A stretch of DNA of 64,000 nt from positions 1,612,001 through 1,676,000 of the forward strand of contig NZ_AP027364.1 in assembly GCF_030295975.1 (NCBI RefSeq), read 5' to 3'. The position numbers and the translations under genes are program-made. Every line of letters begins with the position of its first letter. Position 1 is the first letter of the stretch. Below are positions 1 through 10,747 of this stretch, piece by piece. A model generated the notes under the pieces. That model worked only from the letters and a program-made list of their open reading frames with translations. It searched no databases and was not told the origin of the DNA. Origin of the DNA: Thalassotalea atypica. Lineage in GTDB: Bacteria; Pseudomonadota; Gammaproteobacteria; Enterobacterales; Alteromonadaceae.

Positions 1-941
1 CGTTGTGGAGCAGGGTAACCTTCAATGGTTTTTGTCTCATCGTTAGGGTCAAGGAAGTCGCTTAAGGATTCTGTATCAATCCAATCCGTCTTTCTTTGCT
101 CTTCGACAGCTGTGATGTCAGTATTAACCATGCGAACGTTTTTAAAGCCACAACGTTCTAGCCAAGCACACATGGCCTCACCGCTTGGTAAAAACCAAAC
201 ATTTCGCATTTTTGCGTAGCGCTCGCCAGGAACCAATACTGTATTTTCATCGCCGTTGACAATCAAAGTTTCGAGGACAAGCTCACCCCCTTTGTTCAGT
301 TGAGATTTCAATTGGTATAAAAAATCTATCGGCGAACGGCGATGATATAACACGCCCATGGCAAAGACAGTATCAAATGCCTTTAATTCAGGTAGTTGCT
401 CAACACCTAAAGGCAACAAGTTGACGTTGGTATCTTTAATGAAATGTTGTATGGCATTAAATTGCATAACAAACAACTGAGTGGGGTCGATACCTACAAC
501 AAATTTTGCCCCTTCACCGCGCATGCGCCATAAATGATAACCACTGCCACAACCGATATCTAAAACGTAGCGATCTTTTAAATCGCTGATGTGAGGGACT
601 AATCGATCCCACTTAAAATCAGAACGCCATTCGGTATCTATATGCAAACCGTGAATATGGTACGGTCCCTTACGCCATGGTTTCAGTTTTTTGAGCAAGC
701 TTTCAAGGCGTTTATATTCGCCTTCATTTATGTCTGAACGAATTCCAGCGGTCACTGAGTGACTTAAATCCAAAGTGCTTGGCGTGGTTTGCGGCAGTGC
801 ATCTAAGGTTTTCTGCCAATGCTTAAATTCGCCATGTAAGTGATTGCGTTGCCAGTCATCGAGTTGGCTGGGTAAGGTATTAAGCCAATGACTTAAACGA
901 TTAACCGCGATAGATTGATAAAACGTGTTAAATTGATTCAT
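1..941 (-). CDS. cmoB: tRNA U34 carboxymethyltransferase CmoB (partial, C-terminus cut by window edge)
   Basis: CmoB transfers a carboxymethyl group from carboxy-S-adenosylmethionine to 5-hydroxyuridine at the wobble base of tRNAs, giving cmo5U. About 313 residues are present. Escherichia coli CmoB has 323, so only around ten C-terminal residues lie outside the window. The Rossmann SAM-type motif [11 protein letters not shown] is visible in the middle, followed by [10 protein letters not shown] and the family-typical [10 protein letters not shown]. The start ATG (complement of 939-941) overlaps the TGA stop of cmoA in an ATGA arrangement. The two genes therefore form a translationally coupled operon whose products act in sequence, CmoA making the cofactor that CmoB uses. 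No stop codon is visible because the gene runs off the window. The family assignment is firm. Confidence 0.95.
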   Translation of the reverse strand, partial: MNQFNTFYQSIAVNRLSHWLNTLPSQLDDWQRNHLHGEFKHWQKTLDALPQTTPSTLDLSHSVTAGIRSDINEGEYKRLESLLKKLKPWRKGPYHIHGLHIDTEWRSDFKWDRLVPHISDLKDRYVLDIGCGSGYHLWRMRGEGAKFVVGIDPTQLFVMQFNAIQHFIKDTNVNLLPLGVEQLPELKAFDTVFAMGVLYHRRSPIDFLYQLKSQLNKGGELVLETLIVNGDENTVLVPGERYAKMRNVWFLPSGEAMCAWLERCGFKNVRMVNTDITAVEEQRKTDWIDTESLSDFLDPNDETKTIEGYPAPQ

Positions 942-1672
942 TTGATGGCCACAATAGATAAAAAGTTAAAGCATTGAAACCACTGCGTCATGTGGCTAAA
1001 CCCTGCCTGCGTTAATCGCTCAAAGTGGGTTTCAAGCGGGTCAGGTTTCATAACATGTTCAAGGGCAGAGCGCTTTTGAGCAATTTCTAATTCGCTGTAG
1101 CCATTGGCTCGCTTAAAGTCATGATGCAAGTTAATGAGTAATTCGTTACAAGCAGGATCATCATGGGCTACTTTTTCTGATATAACGAGAATCCCGCCTG
1201 ATTTAAGCCCTTTTGCTATCTTAGTTATCAACCCCTGACGTTCATTTTTGTCTATGAATTGTAAGGTGAAGTTTAGTACCACCATGGACGCATCTTCTAT
1301 GTCAATGTCTTGGATATTTGCTTGCACGATATCGACCGGTGTATTGCCTTTAAATGCATTAATATGTGTCTTGCAGCGCTCAACCATAGCCGCTGAATTA
1401 TCAACACCTATGATGTTGCAGTGATTTGCGGTTATTGCTCGGCGCATGGCCAATGTGGCCGCTCCAAGTGAACAACCTAAATCGTAGACTGTTGAATGGT
1501 CTGTAACATAGTGTTGACTTAAGCGCCCTATAGTGTCGATGATCGTATTGTAGCCCGGTACGGAGCGGCTGATCATATCAGGAAATACTTCCACAACTTG
1601 TGCGTCAAAAGTAAAGTCTTTGACTTGACCGTGTGGGTTTGAATAAATTAAATCGGTATCAGACGATGTCAT
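938..1672 (-). CDS. cmoA: carboxy-S-adenosyl-L-methionine synthase CmoA
   Basis: CmoA converts SAM and prephenate into carboxy-SAM, the donor used by CmoB for cmo5U34 tRNA modification in the cytoplasm. The 244-residue length matches the family. It shows the SAM-binding motif [12 protein letters not shown] (about residues 62-73), an acidic ribose-binding segment [10 protein letters not shown], and the conserved block [10 protein letters not shown]. The N-terminus ([17 protein letters not shown]) is typical of the family. It is the upstream gene of a cmoA-cmoB pair on the minus strand and is divergent from the GGDEF gene that follows to the right, so its promoter should lie in about 1673-1778. 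The four-base overlap with cmoB supports coupled translation. Confidence 0.96.
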   Translation of the reverse strand: MTSSDTDLIYSNPHGQVKDFTFDAQVVEVFPDMISRSVPGYNTIIDTIGRLSQHYVTDHSTVYDLGCSLGAATLAMRRAITANHCNIIGVDNSAAMVERCKTHINAFKGNTPVDIVQANIQDIDIEDASMVVLNFTLQFIDKNERQGLITKIAKGLKSGGILVISEKVAHDDPACNELLINLHHDFKRANGYSELEIAQKRSALEHVMKPDPLETHFERLTQAGFSHMTQWFQCFNFLSIVAIK

Positions 1673-1778
1673 AATCTATCTTTAGAAATGTATAATCATG
1701 GTAAATTACTGTGTATTTTAGCTGAACTGTTTGATCTTGATAAGATATTATTGCATAGCAACAAGAAACAAGGTGATA

Positions 1779-4643
1779 ATGAACGATACTTATTTTAAAT
1801 TCATACGCATTTTCATGTTTTATAGCAAAGGTTCTCTGTTTTATTTGTTAGTGTTAGTTAGCATTGTCTCTTATGCGCAAGAACCAGAGCTAGATACAAA
1901 CACAGTAAATCAAACGCTGACCATAGCACTAAGCAATCAGAGCTTTCCTTATCATTTTCTCGATGACAATAATCGACCTGCGGGTATGTTGGTAGATTTC
2001 TGGCAACTGTGGGCTGAGAAGCAAAACGTCAGTATAAATTTTAAACACTATAATTGGCAGGATTCATTAGAGGCAGTAGAGCAAGGTCAAGTCGACTTTC
2101 ATGCTGGTTTGATGCAAGTTGAAAGTCGAAAAGGCCGTTTTGCTTACAGCGAGTCAATATTCACACAAAACAGTTATATATACCTACATCGTGATATGCC
2201 GATGATAACATCAATAGATGAATTGTCGCCTTATGCCATTGGCGTTATCGAAGGTTCAAGCCAAGCTTTATCAATTATAGAAAAAAACAAAGCGATAAAA
2301 TTAAGGGAGTTTACTGATCGTAATACACAATTCGATGCTGCTTTAGATAATCAAATCATGGCATTTGCCGCTTCAAATACATTAACTCAAGGTTATGAGC
2401 GCATTGATGCGATTCGTGAATTTTACCCCAAATATCGCCGACTTAAGTATTTTGAAGGCCAATACAGCACCGCAGTGAGCATTGGTAATAAGCACCTTCT
2501 CCAACTTATTAATGATGGCATCGCTAAAATCAGTCAAGAACAGAAAGACGCGATTTATCAGAAATGGACTCAGATGATTAGAAAATCAGATGCGCTGCAG
2601 CTGGTATTTACCTCAAATCTTTCACCCTATATGGGGGTTTCTCCTTCTGGTAGAGCACAAGGTCTATTTATTGATATATGGCGATTGTGGTCAGAAACCA
2701 CGGGTATTGATGTTGAATTTGTACCAGAAACGATGTCGGGTTCTATAGAATTAGTGAAACAAGAAGAAGCCGATGTTCACTTGGCTTACCCTGAAAAGAA
2801 TCCTTCAACAACAGGATTAAAGATTGCTTCCCATGTGTATACCTCTCACTCAAAAATATTTGTTGCTAAAGATGCTATGTCGGCTAATTCAATTGAAGGA
2901 CTGTATGGCAAACGGGTTGGCTTATTTACGACGTCTCCTTATTTAACACAATTTAAAACTAGTTACCCGCAAATTACAGTGAGAGAATTTGCTTCACATG
3001 GTGAAATGATCTTGGCAATAGAAAAAGGTGAGATTGACGCCATTATTTCTGAAGTTGAAAACATGAACGTTAAATTGGTGAATGCCAATTTACAGTCGTC
3101 TTTTTTCATTCTGAATGATCCAGTATTCAACAATAATATGTATGGCTTGGTTAATCCTAACAATCCTCAATTGGCTAAAGTTATTTCTGATGGGTTCAAA
3201 TTGTTACCTTTGGAAAAATTGAAAGATATCGAACAAAACTGGTTAACCCTGAAAGAGCATGGCTACTTTAACAAACAGGTGAAGAAGCTCAATTTAGATG
3301 CCGAAGAGTTTGATTTTTTAGCTAAATATCAGTCATTTACGGTTGGTATTGCTAATGACTGGGCACCTGTTGAATTTATAAATGAAAATGGACAGGCGGA
3401 TGGTGTAAACGTTGACCTGATAAAGCTTCTTGCAGAACGGGCTGGCTTTGACGTAGAGTTTAAAGTCTATGAAAGTTATGCAAATTTATTTGACGCCTTT
3501 AATAATGAAGAAGTCGATATTATTGCGGGTCTTGCCGAAAACCAAGAACGTTTAAAAACTATTGCTTACAGCCAAAGTTATTGGGACATGCCTTGGGGAG
3601 TTTTGCATAGCCGCTTCTTAGCCACGCAGCAAAATATTAATCATTTTTATGGTAAGAGATTGGCGTTAGTTAAAGGCTATCAGTTAATCGGTGAAATCAG
3701 ACTTGCCCACCCACAGATAAATATCACCGTTGTTGATTCTGTTGAACAAGGCCTTGCCGCAGTACAACAGGGGTTGGTTGATGGCTTCATCGATACTTTG
3801 CCTGTTTTGTCTGAATTAGCAAAGCGTGAGAATATAATCCCAATGGCAGTATCTTTAGTTGAAGAGATACCGATTGAGTCAAGCAAAATAGCAGTACTTA
3901 AAAAGAATAAGTTGTTAATCAACATCTTAAATAAGGCACTTTTAACCATTGACTCTCCAACAAAACAAGAGATTTTTGATAAGTGGTTTGACGTCAATAT
4001 CAAAACTGGATTAGATAAACGTTTTGTCACCAAAGTTGCAGCTCAGTTTGGAGTGCTTATTTTCATTATTATTTTGGTGATAGCGATATGGAATAGAAAA
4101 CTAAGACAAGAAATAAAACTTAGAAAAACACTTGAAGATAAAATGAAACACATGGCGACCCATGATGAATTGACTGGTGTAGCCAATAGAGTGCTATTGA
4201 AACAGCAGGTATCAAAAGCAATTTCCATGCATCAACGGCAACAGCTGAAATTAGCGCTATTGTTTATCGATCTTGATGGTTTCAAGAAAATCAATGATTC
4301 TTATGGCCATGACGCGGGAGATCAAGTTTTATTGCAAGTTGCGCGACGATTGGAACAATGCATTAGAAACTCCGACACAGTTTCTCGCTTTGGTGGCGAT
4401 GAATTTGCCATTCTTATAACGGGACTCAATAGTAAGCAAGGGGCAGCTTATATTGCTGAGAAAATTATTAAGTCGATTTCTGAGCCCTTTGTTTTTAAGC
4501 AAGGCCAAGCCAATATTGGTTGTAGTATTGGGATAGCTGTGTATCCAGAAGATGGTACGGAAGAAAGTGAATTACTGAATATGGCGGATAATCTGATGTA
4601 TCGCGTTAAAACAGCTGGTAAAAACAACTATGCAATGAGGTGA
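1779..4643 (+). CDS. diguanylate cyclase with three tandem periplasmic solute-binding (SBP_bac_3-like) sensor domains
   Basis: Predicted inner-membrane signalling protein making c-di-GMP from GTP in response to periplasmic small molecules. An N-terminal signal/anchor ends near SYAQ. Three type-3 solute-binding modules follow (about residues 46-270, 272-495 and 520-745), each opening with a similar strand (TIALSNQSFP, LVFTSNLSPY, FTVGIANDWAP). One membrane helix lies near 752-772 and a C-terminal GGDEF domain follows. The active-site motif RFGGDEF is intact (GGDEF at about 872-876). An RxxD inhibitory site (RNSD) sits five residues before it, so product inhibition is likely. An in-frame start exists at 1731, but ATG 1779 has AAGGTG close upstream and is chosen (954 aa). 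The gene is monocistronic between cmoA (divergent) and aspS. Ligands are unknown; amino acids are typical of the fold. Confidence 0.9.
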   Translation: MNDTYFKFIRIFMFYSKGSLFYLLVLVSIVSYAQEPELDTNTVNQTLTIALSNQSFPYHFLDDNNRPAGMLVDFWQLWAEKQNVSINFKHYNWQDSLEAVEQGQVDFHAGLMQVESRKGRFAYSESIFTQNSYIYLHRDMPMITSIDELSPYAIGVIEGSSQALSIIEKNKAIKLREFTDRNTQFDAALDNQIMAFAASNTLTQGYERIDAIREFYPKYRRLKYFEGQYSTAVSIGNKHLLQLINDGIAKISQEQKDAIYQKWTQMIRKSDALQLVFTSNLSPYMGVSPSGRAQGLFIDIWRLWSETTGIDVEFVPETMSGSIELVKQEEADVHLAYPEKNPSTTGLKIASHVYTSHSKIFVAKDAMSANSIEGLYGKRVGLFTTSPYLTQFKTSYPQITVREFASHGEMILAIEKGEIDAIISEVENMNVKLVNANLQSSFFILNDPVFNNNMYGLVNPNNPQLAKVISDGFKLLPLEKLKDIEQNWLTLKEHGYFNKQVKKLNLDAEEFDFLAKYQSFTVGIANDWAPVEFINENGQADGVNVDLIKLLAERAGFDVEFKVYESYANLFDAFNNEEVDIIAGLAENQERLKTIAYSQSYWDMPWGVLHSRFLATQQNINHFYGKRLALVKGYQLIGEIRLAHPQINITVVDSVEQGLAAVQQGLVDGFIDTLPVLSELAKRENIIPMAVSLVEEIPIESSKIAVLKKNKLLINILNKALLTIDSPTKQEIFDKWFDVNIKTGLDKRFVTKVAAQFGVLIFIIILVIAIWNRKLRQEIKLRKTLEDKMKHMATHDELTGVANRVLLKQQVSKAISMHQRQQLKLALLFIDLDGFKKINDSYGHDAGDQVLLQVARRLEQCIRNSDTVSRFGGDEFAILITGLNSKQGAAYIAEKIIKSISEPFVFKQGQANIGCSIGIAVYPEDGTEESELLNMADNLMYRVKTAGKNNYAMR

Positions 4644-4672
4644 CTTGGCGCACAAATAACAAAGTTTCTAAG

Positions 4673-4700
4673 GTGACATTGAGCGTATTTTCTATATAAT
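4673..4700 (+). promoter_or_regulatory. sigma-70 promoter of aspS
   Basis: A -35 element GTGACA (4673-4678, five of six consensus bases) is separated by 16 bases from a perfect -10 TATAAT (4695-4700). Transcription would start near 4707, about 70 bases before the aspS ATG. Read from sequence only. Confidence 0.7.
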
Positions 4701-4776
4701 GTCCGCAATTTTTATAGCTACTATTAGCTTGCGCTTAGGTTAGCTAGTCATTTCATAAGTTTCAGGATAACTCTAC

Positions 4777-6549
4777 ATGCGTAGTCTTTATTGTGGTGAG
4801 GTTAACGAATCTCACATTGGTCAAGAAATCACTTTATGTGGTTGGGTAAATCGTCGTCGTGATTTAGGAGCGGTAATTTTCTTAGATATGCGTGATCGCG
4901 AAGGTATCGTACAGGTTGTATACGATCCAGATTTACCTGAAGTACTTGCCAAGGCCAATACCTTACGTAATGAGTTTTGTGTACAAGTTAAAGGTAAAGT
5001 ACGTGCTCGTCCAGAAGGGCAAGTAAATAAAGATATGGCCACGGGTGGCATTGAGGTTCTAGGTTTGGAACTGACAATTCTAAATAAGTCTGCGCCATTA
5101 CCGCTGGATTCGAATCAAGAGAACTCAGAAGAGAATCGTTTAAAATACCGTTACTTAGATTTGCGTCGTCCAGAAATGACAGAGCGTTTGCGTTTTCGTG
5201 CACAAGTAACGTCTGCTGTTAGACAATCTTTAGAGTCTCAAGGCTTCCTTGATATTGAAACGCCAATTTTAACAGCAGCGACACCAGAAGGTGCTCGTGA
5301 TTACTTGGTACCAAGTAGAACACATAAAGGTAGTTTCTTTGCTTTACCACAATCACCTCAGTTGTTTAAACAACTGCTGATGATGTCTGGCATGGAGCGT
5401 TATTACCAAATCGTTAAATGTTTCCGTGATGAAGATTTACGTGCTGATCGTCAGCCTGAATTTACGCAAATTGATATTGAAACGTCATTCTTAAGCGCTG
5501 ATCAAGTGATGGCAATCACGGAGAAGATGATCCGTGAGTTATTCGTTAAGATGCTAGATGTCGATTTAGGCGAGTTCCCACGCATGACTTATCTAGAAGC
5601 AATGACACGTTTTGGCTCAGATAAGCCAGATTTACGAAATCCGTTAGAAATCGTCGACGTTGCTGATATTTTAAAAGATGTTGAGTTTAAAGTGTTCTCA
5701 GGTCCAGCAAATGACGAGAAAGGCCGTGTCGCGGTAGTTAAAGTACCTAACGGTAACAAGCTATCTCGTAAGAACATTGATGACTACACTAAATTTGTTG
5801 GCATATACGGCGCTAAAGGTATGCCGTGGATGAAAGTCAATGATATTGAAGCGGGCATGGAAGGATTACAGTCGCCAATTCTGAAATTCTTATCAGAAGA
5901 TGCGGTTAATAGCTTATTGTCACGCGTTGATGCACAAACAGGCGATATAATTTTCTTTGGTTCAGACACATACAACGTGGTCACTGAAGCATTAGGCGCA
6001 CTTCGTTTGAAACTTGGTGAAGACTTAGGTTTAACAACTGATGAGTGGAAACCTCTTTGGGTTGTTGACTTCCCAATGTTCGAAGAAGTTGATGGTCAAT
6101 TCCACGCACTTCATCATCCATTTACGGCACCAAGCAACATGACACCAGAAGAGTTAGCAGCGAACCCCGCTGGCGCTTTGTCTGATGCCTATGACATGGT
6201 GTTAAATGGTTGTGAACTAGGTGGCGGCTCTGTGCGTATTTTCGATCAAGAAATGCAATCTACAGTGTTTAGACTACTTGGCATTAGCGACGAAGAAGCC
6301 CAAGAGAAATTTGGTTTCTTATTAGAAGCACTTCAATATGGGGCTCCACCGCATGCAGGTCTAGCGTTTGGATTAGATCGTATAGTAATGTTAATGACAG
6401 GCGCGACTTCTATTCGTGATGTTATGGCCTTCCCTAAAACAACGACTGCGGCGTGTCCATTGACTAATGCGCCAGGTAAAGCAAATCCAGCGCAACTTGC
6501 TGAGTTAAACATAGCCACAATCGCTAAAGAAGACGTCAAACAAGATTAA
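4777..6549 (+). CDS. aspS: aspartate--tRNA ligase
   Basis: Class IIb aminoacyl-tRNA synthetase charging tRNA-Asp in the cytoplasm. The 590 residues equal the usual bacterial-type AspRS length. The N-terminal OB-fold anticodon-binding domain (about 1-110, beginning [15 protein letters not shown]) is followed by the class II catalytic core. Motif 2 is visible as [14 protein letters not shown] and motif 3 as [12 protein letters not shown] near the C-terminus. The bacterial GAD insertion lies between them (about 285-420). The start ATG has AGGA about nine bases upstream. A consensus promoter precedes it and a strong terminator follows, so it is transcribed alone. The usual neighbour yebC is not between aspS and ruvC here. 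Confidence 0.98.
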   Translation: MRSLYCGEVNESHIGQEITLCGWVNRRRDLGAVIFLDMRDREGIVQVVYDPDLPEVLAKANTLRNEFCVQVKGKVRARPEGQVNKDMATGGIEVLGLELTILNKSAPLPLDSNQENSEENRLKYRYLDLRRPEMTERLRFRAQVTSAVRQSLESQGFLDIETPILTAATPEGARDYLVPSRTHKGSFFALPQSPQLFKQLLMMSGMERYYQIVKCFRDEDLRADRQPEFTQIDIETSFLSADQVMAITEKMIRELFVKMLDVDLGEFPRMTYLEAMTRFGSDKPDLRNPLEIVDVADILKDVEFKVFSGPANDEKGRVAVVKVPNGNKLSRKNIDDYTKFVGIYGAKGMPWMKVNDIEAGMEGLQSPILKFLSEDAVNSLLSRVDAQTGDIIFFGSDTYNVVTEALGALRLKLGEDLGLTTDEWKPLWVVDFPMFEEVDGQFHALHHPFTAPSNMTPEELAANPAGALSDAYDMVLNGCELGGGSVRIFDQEMQSTVFRLLGISDEEAQEKFGFLLEALQYGAPPHAGLAFGLDRIVMLMTGATSIRDVMAFPKTTTAACPLTNAPGKANPAQLAELNIATIAKEDVKQD

Positions 6550-6563
6550 TCGATTGAATCATT

Positions 6564-6594
6564 AAAAAAAGCGCGCCATTGGCGCGCTTTTTTT
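6564..6594 (+). terminator. Rho-independent terminator after aspS
   Basis: A perfect GC stem GCGCGCC / GGCGCGC (6571-6577 with 6581-6587) has an ATT loop and is flanked by seven A's before and seven T's after, 15 bases past the aspS stop. The symmetric A/T flanks mean it could work in both directions. Confidence 0.93.
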
Positions 6595-6706
6595 ATATGG
6601 TAAGTGCAACATTACAGTGTTCAGGCATTGTTGAACTTTAATGCAGTCTCTGCTGCAAATTGAAAGAACAACAATCCCTAGTGGAAAATAGAGTGAAAAT
6701 TAAATT

Positions 6707-7234
6707 TTGAGTATTATTTTAGGCATTGACCCAGGATCTCGTTACACGGGATATGGTGTCATCGAGCAGCAAGGACGAAAGTTTAATTACTTAGGCAGTG
6801 GCTGCATTAAAGCAATTTCATCAGGAAATGATTTGGCCTCAAGGTTACAGACTATTTTTGCTGGTGTTTCTGAGCTCATTATTCAATTTAAACCTGATAT
6901 GTTTGCCATCGAACAAGTGTTTATGGCTTCCAACCCTGATTCTGCATTGAAACTTGGTCAAGCGCGCGGTGCTGCCATTGTTGCAGCCACTAATTCAGGG
7001 TTAGATATTGCAGAATATTCTGCGAGGCAAATTAAGCAATCTGTTGTAGGTACCGGTGCTGCGGATAAAACCCAAGTACAGCATATGGTTAAATCGATAC
7101 TTAAACTCCCTGGAACACCTCAAGCCGATGCTGCCGATGCGCTTGCCGTTGCCTTGTGTCACGCCCATAGTCACACCTCGTTAAGTAAGTTATCCGGACA
7201 GGCTGTAAAAACTGTACGAGGTCGTCTTCGTTAA
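6707..7234 (+). CDS. ruvC: crossover junction endodeoxyribonuclease RuvC
   Basis: RuvC resolves Holliday junctions by paired nicking and works with RuvAB in recombinational repair. The 175-aa length fits the family (173 in E. coli). The RNase H-like catalytic acids are recognisable: Asp in ILGIDPGSR (residue 8), Glu in FAIEQVF, and two Asp in PQADAADAL near the C-terminus. The reading frame opens with TTG at 6707, giving the canonical N-terminus [10 protein letters not shown], and no better start exists. ruvA follows 80 bases downstream and ruvB after that, the classical resolvasome order. Confidence 0.97.
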   Translation: MSIILGIDPGSRYTGYGVIEQQGRKFNYLGSGCIKAISSGNDLASRLQTIFAGVSELIIQFKPDMFAIEQVFMASNPDSALKLGQARGAAIVAATNSGLDIAEYSARQIKQSVVGTGAADKTQVQHMVKSILKLPGTPQADAADALAVALCHAHSHTSLSKLSGQAVKTVRGRLR

Positions 7235-7315
7235 TCGTAATCTACCCATGTTATCTATTTACTGTATAAATATATAGTGATAAGCTTTGCGAAAATACTT
7301 TAATGGAACATTGCT

Positions 7316-7933
7316 GTGATTGGTCGTTTACGTGGCATTTTAATTGAAAAACAAGCACCTGATATTGTTATCGAATGTCAGGGTATTGGTTATGAGGTGA
7401 CTGTGCCAATGACGAGTATGTATGCCTTACCAGAATTAAATGAAGAAGCGGTTATATATACTCATTTTATTGTTCGTGAAGACGCACAATTGCTATATGG
7501 CTTTGCGAATAAAGTAGAGCGTAAACTGTTTCGATTATTGATCAAAGCAAGCGGAGTGGGCCCCAAATTGGCGTTAGCGATATTATCGGGTATGTCAGCT
7601 GAGCAGTTTGTCAGTTGTGTTGCACACGATGATGTGACGACAATTGTCAAAATCCCCGGTGTCGGTAAAAAAACCGCTGAGCGTTTATTGATTGAAATGC
7701 GTGATCGTATTAAAGATTGGCATGTCGACGTGCCTTCAACTACTAGCAACGCTACTCCATTAGAAATTAATTTAACGCAGTCGATGATGTCAAGTGCCAA
7801 AGGTGATGCGTTAAATGCGCTTGTTTCATTGGGCTATAGCCAAGGGCAAGCGGACAAAGCAATTAAAGCAATATATAGTAATGACAAAAGTAGTGAAGAT
7901 CTTATTCGCGATGCGTTAAAGTCAATGTTGTAA
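7316..7933 (+). CDS. ruvA: Holliday junction branch migration protein RuvA
   Basis: RuvA binds four-way junctions as a tetramer and loads the RuvB motor. It is 205 aa against 203 in E. coli and starts at GTG with the conserved MIGRLRG. Domain I is the OB-fold (about 1-65). Domain II carries two helix-hairpin-helix motifs ([16 protein letters not shown] and [13 protein letters not shown]). Domain III, the C-terminal RuvB-binding three-helix bundle (about 155-205), ends in [11 protein letters not shown]. It lies between ruvC and ruvB, 60 bases before ruvB, and is probably cotranscribed with it. Confidence 0.97.
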   Translation: MIGRLRGILIEKQAPDIVIECQGIGYEVTVPMTSMYALPELNEEAVIYTHFIVREDAQLLYGFANKVERKLFRLLIKASGVGPKLALAILSGMSAEQFVSCVAHDDVTTIVKIPGVGKKTAERLLIEMRDRIKDWHVDVPSTTSNATPLEINLTQSMMSSAKGDALNALVSLGYSQGQADKAIKAIYSNDKSSEDLIRDALKSML

Positions 7934-7994
7934 TTGGTATAATTAACGCTAAGTTTTAGCGTATTTCAAATCCACTGTATAAAGAAGTAAATAA

Positions 7995-8999
7995 ATGATA
8001 GAAGCTGATCGATTGATCCAACCGGTAGAAACAATAGAAGATGAAGGTGTTGATCGCGCTATTCGTCCCAAACTATTGGCTGATTATACCGGACAAGATC
8101 ACGTTAAAGCACAAATGGAAATATTTATTCCTGCCGCTAAAAAACGTGGTGAGCCATTAGATCATTTGTTGATTTTCGGTCCTCCAGGCCTTGGAAAGAC
8201 AACGCTAGCTAATATCGTCGCTAATGAAATGGGCGTAAGTATTCGCACTACCTCAGGGCCAGTATTAGAAAAAGCCGGCGACTTGGCAGCACTGTTGACC
8301 AACCTAGAAGAAAATGATGTGCTATTTATTGATGAAATACATCGTCTTAGCCCTGTGGTTGAAGAAGTGCTTTATCCTGCTATGGAAGATTACCAACTAG
8401 ACATTATGATTGGAGAAGGGCCAGCAGCGCGTTCCATTAAGCTTGATTTACCGCCATTTACATTAATCGGTGCAACCACACGTGCAGGGGCTTTGACATC
8501 GCCACTTCGAGATCGTTTTGGCATTGTGCAACGATTGGAGTTTTACAATAACAAAGATTTAACAGATATTGTTTCTCGATCAGCCCATTTTCTTAATTTA
8601 GCTATCGATGAACAAGGCGCGTTTGAAGTTGCTTGTCGCTCTCGAGGCACACCGCGGATAGCAAATCGCCTGTTAAGACGTGTTCGCGATTACGCTGATA
8701 TTAAAACACAAGGTCAAGTGTCTAAAGGCACAGCAGGCAAAGCGCTTGATATGTTGGAAGTTGATACGGAAGGTTTTGATATTATGGATAGAAAATTGCT
8801 ACTCGCCATTATCGAAAAATTCATGGGCGGACCTGTTGGCCTTGACAATTTAGCCGCAGCAATTGGTGAAGAAAGAGAAACCATTGAAGATGTACTTGAG
8901 CCATTCTTGATTCAGCAAGGCTTTTTGCAAAGAACCCCAAGAGGGCGTATTGCTACAGACAGAGCTTACGCTCATTTTGACCTATCTAAACCAGGATAA
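7995..8999 (+). CDS. ruvB: Holliday junction branch migration ATPase RuvB
   Basis: Hexameric AAA+ motor that drives branch migration with RuvA. Its 334 aa are the expected size. Visible elements are Walker [12 protein letters not shown] (about 62-72), Walker [11 protein letters not shown], sensor 1 IGATTRAG, the arginine finger region LRDRFG, sensor 2 [12 protein letters not shown], and the winged-helix C-terminus with TPRGR. ATG 7995 is preceded by AAAGAAG. It is the last gene of the ruvCAB run; a possible stem-loop follows directly after the stop. Confidence 0.98.
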   Translation: MIEADRLIQPVETIEDEGVDRAIRPKLLADYTGQDHVKAQMEIFIPAAKKRGEPLDHLLIFGPPGLGKTTLANIVANEMGVSIRTTSGPVLEKAGDLAALLTNLEENDVLFIDEIHRLSPVVEEVLYPAMEDYQLDIMIGEGPAARSIKLDLPPFTLIGATTRAGALTSPLRDRFGIVQRLEFYNNKDLTDIVSRSAHFLNLAIDEQGAFEVACRSRGTPRIANRLLRRVRDYADIKTQGQVSKGTAGKALDMLEVDTEGFDIMDRKLLLAIIEKFMGGPVGLDNLAAAIGEERETIEDVLEPFLIQQGFLQRTPRGRIATDRAYAHFDLSKPG

Positions 9000-9050
9000 T
9001 TCACTCCATTTGTTAGCCTGTTATTGATGAATGAGTGAATGAATCTTTTT
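8999..9050 (+). terminator. possible terminator stem-loop after ruvB
   Basis: ATTCACTC (8999-9006) can pair with GAGTGAAT (9033-9040), and TTTTTT begins five bases later. The 26-base loop is long and the stem only 8 bp, so this is a weak candidate rather than a clear terminator. Confidence 0.4.
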
Positions 9051-9654
9051 TAATTCAGTTTTTCTTTCGTTAAGACAGGTTAATGAAATAGTCTCTATAA
9101 TTGCTTTTCTTTGATACATATTTAATTGATGTCAGTAGCACTAAATTCTAGGCAAAAAAAAGCCCGCATATTTGATGCGGGCCAACTTAATAAAGTTGAT
9201 AGAAGGAAGTTTTAAAATTCCAGGAAACATGTCAGAGAGAAGAGATAGAAAACTATCTTTTCAAAATATCTGGGCTTGTGACATAGCAATCACAGCGCTA
9301 GCTCAGAAAGTAATTGTATTTTAAAGAGGTTGTGCCAGTTACTCAAACTAAAAAAATTTCGTTTTCGCATAAAAAAAACTAATGCGAAGTTGTTTTTATA
9401 ATTTGAATGTTGGATGGATATTCATTGTAGCCTCATATCTTACGGTAAGCTGGAATAAATATTCAAATTATATGCATAACATCAGGTTATTAATTCTTCT
9501 TGTTGATGTGAACAATTTTGACTCGCTAGGACAAAACAAAAAAAAATATTTGATATATATTTGTAAACTTGTGTCTCTAACGCTTGAGTGCGTTAGCTAA
9601 ACTCATTAAGATAAGGCAATCAAAGACACATGCACCCATTTTGAACCGTTCTTC
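9000..9654. other. 655-base intergenic region ruvB-ybgC without a convincing gene
   Basis: No ORF here looks real. The one 72-codon frame (9382-9600) has no ribosome-binding site and unnatural composition. The region does contain a strong terminator hairpin facing the minus strand (9153-9182) with no minus-strand protein gene to serve, which raises the possibility of a small RNA transcribed leftward from within about 9183-9500. The promoter of the ybgC-tol operon should also lie here. Confidence 0.5.
9153..9182 (-). terminator. minus-strand Rho-independent terminator in the ruvB-ybgC gap
   Basis: Perfect 8-bp stem GCCCGCAT / ATGCGGGC (9162-9169 with 9175-9182) with a five-base loop. The run of A's at its left becomes a U-tract only on minus-strand RNA. 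On the plus strand it is followed by CAACTT, so it is not a plus-strand terminator. No minus-strand coding gene is present upstream of it. Confidence 0.75.
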
Positions 9655-10065
9655 ATGCCATTGACTACTCATCAGCTTTCCATTCGGGTTTATTATGAAG
9701 ACACAGATGCTGGCGGTATTGTCTATTACGCTAATTACTTAAAGTATTCAGAAAGAGCTCGAACAGAATGGTTGCGTTCTTTAGATATCAATCAATCTAA
9801 CTTTTTAGAACATTCACTAGGTTTTGTGGTCAGAAAGGTTGAAATGGACAATATTGCATCGGCAAAACTCGATGATTTGATCACGGTTTCTTCTCAAATC
9901 CTTGAATTAAAAAAAGCTAGCATAGTCTTTAATCAAATTATAACAAATCAACATCATCAGGAATTGTGTCGAGTCAAAGTGAAGGTTGCTTGTGTCGACT
10001 TTGCTAGAAGTAGGCCATGTGCTATTCCATCGACCATATTAGGAGCGTTAAAAAGTGTCAGCTGA
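9655..10065 (+). CDS. ybgC: tol-pal system-associated acyl-CoA thioesterase YbgC
   Basis: Hot-dog fold thioesterase hydrolysing acyl-CoA, encoded at the head of tol-pal operons; its link to Tol function is still debated. The 136 residues match the family. The active-site segment [17 protein letters not shown] carries the catalytic Asp and is followed by the typical [16 protein letters not shown] 9655 lacks a strong ribosome-binding site. Its 3' end overlaps the start of tolQ by 11 bases, so the two are translationally coupled. The first gene of a seven-gene run ending at cpoB. Confidence 0.95.
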   Translation: MPLTTHQLSIRVYYEDTDAGGIVYYANYLKYSERARTEWLRSLDINQSNFLEHSLGFVVRKVEMDNIASAKLDDLITVSSQILELKKASIVFNQIITNQHHQELCRVKVKVACVDFARSRPCAIPSTILGALKSVS

Positions 10066-10729
10066 GATTTCATTTATCGATTTATTTTTGGAAGCAAGTT
10101 TATTAGTAAAATCAGTAATGCTAATTTTGTTAGGTTTTTCAATAGCCTGTTGGACTATGATTTTTCAACGCCAAAAAGCTTTAAAAGATGCTGCCTCTCA
10201 ATTAAAAAACTTTGAAGATAAGTTTTGGAGCGGTGCTGACTTAACAAAACTATACAATGAAATTTCTGCGCGCCAGTTTGTGCAAGGGATCGAAAGCTTA
10301 TTTGTTGCTGGCTTTAAAGAGTTTGCTCGATTAAGAAAAAGCAATATTCAGTCGCCTCAAATTATTGTAGAAGGCACACATCGGGCAATGCGTGTCGCGT
10401 TATCCAGAGAAGTCGATAGTTTAGAAACACATTTACCTTTCATGGCAACTGTGGGTTCAATTAGTCCTTATATTGGTTTATTTGGGACAGTCTGGGGAAT
10501 CATGAATTCATTCATCGCCTTAGGTGCGGTTCAACAGGCTACGCTAGCTATGGTAGCTCCTGGTATTGCAGAAGCGCTAATTGCTACAGCGATGGGGCTT
10601 TTTGCGGCTATTCCTGCGGTAATGGCATTTAACCGTTTTAGTCACCAAGTTGAAAAGCTAGAGAATAGCTATGCCAACTTTATGGAAGAGTTTTCAAGCA
10701 TATTGCAACGCCAAGCAACGGCAGAATAG
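10055..10729 (+). CDS. tolQ: Tol-Pal system proton channel subunit TolQ
   Basis: Inner-membrane MotA/ExbB-family protein that, with TolR, uses the proton motive force to energise TolA during outer-membrane constriction at division. It has 224 aa with three membrane helices: near residues 14-35 ([18 protein letters not shown]), about 127-150 ([22 protein letters not shown]) and about 165-190 ([22 protein letters not shown]). The start is GTG 10055 inside the end of ybgC, with AGGAGCG upstream. The conserved Thr/Gly-rich helices of the ion path are intact. Confidence 0.97.
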   Translation: MSAEISFIDLFLEASLLVKSVMLILLGFSIACWTMIFQRQKALKDAASQLKNFEDKFWSGADLTKLYNEISARQFVQGIESLFVAGFKEFARLRKSNIQSPQIIVEGTHRAMRVALSREVDSLETHLPFMATVGSISPYIGLFGTVWGIMNSFIALGAVQQATLAMVAPGIAEALIATAMGLFAAIPAVMAFNRFSHQVEKLENSYANFMEEFSSILQRQATAE

Positions 10730-10747
10730 TGAAAGGCGATAGTTAAT

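Noticed and set aside
9382-9600. 72-codon frame before ybgC
   Set aside because: No ribosome-binding site, odd composition with mixed hydrophobic and polar runs, and no family pattern.
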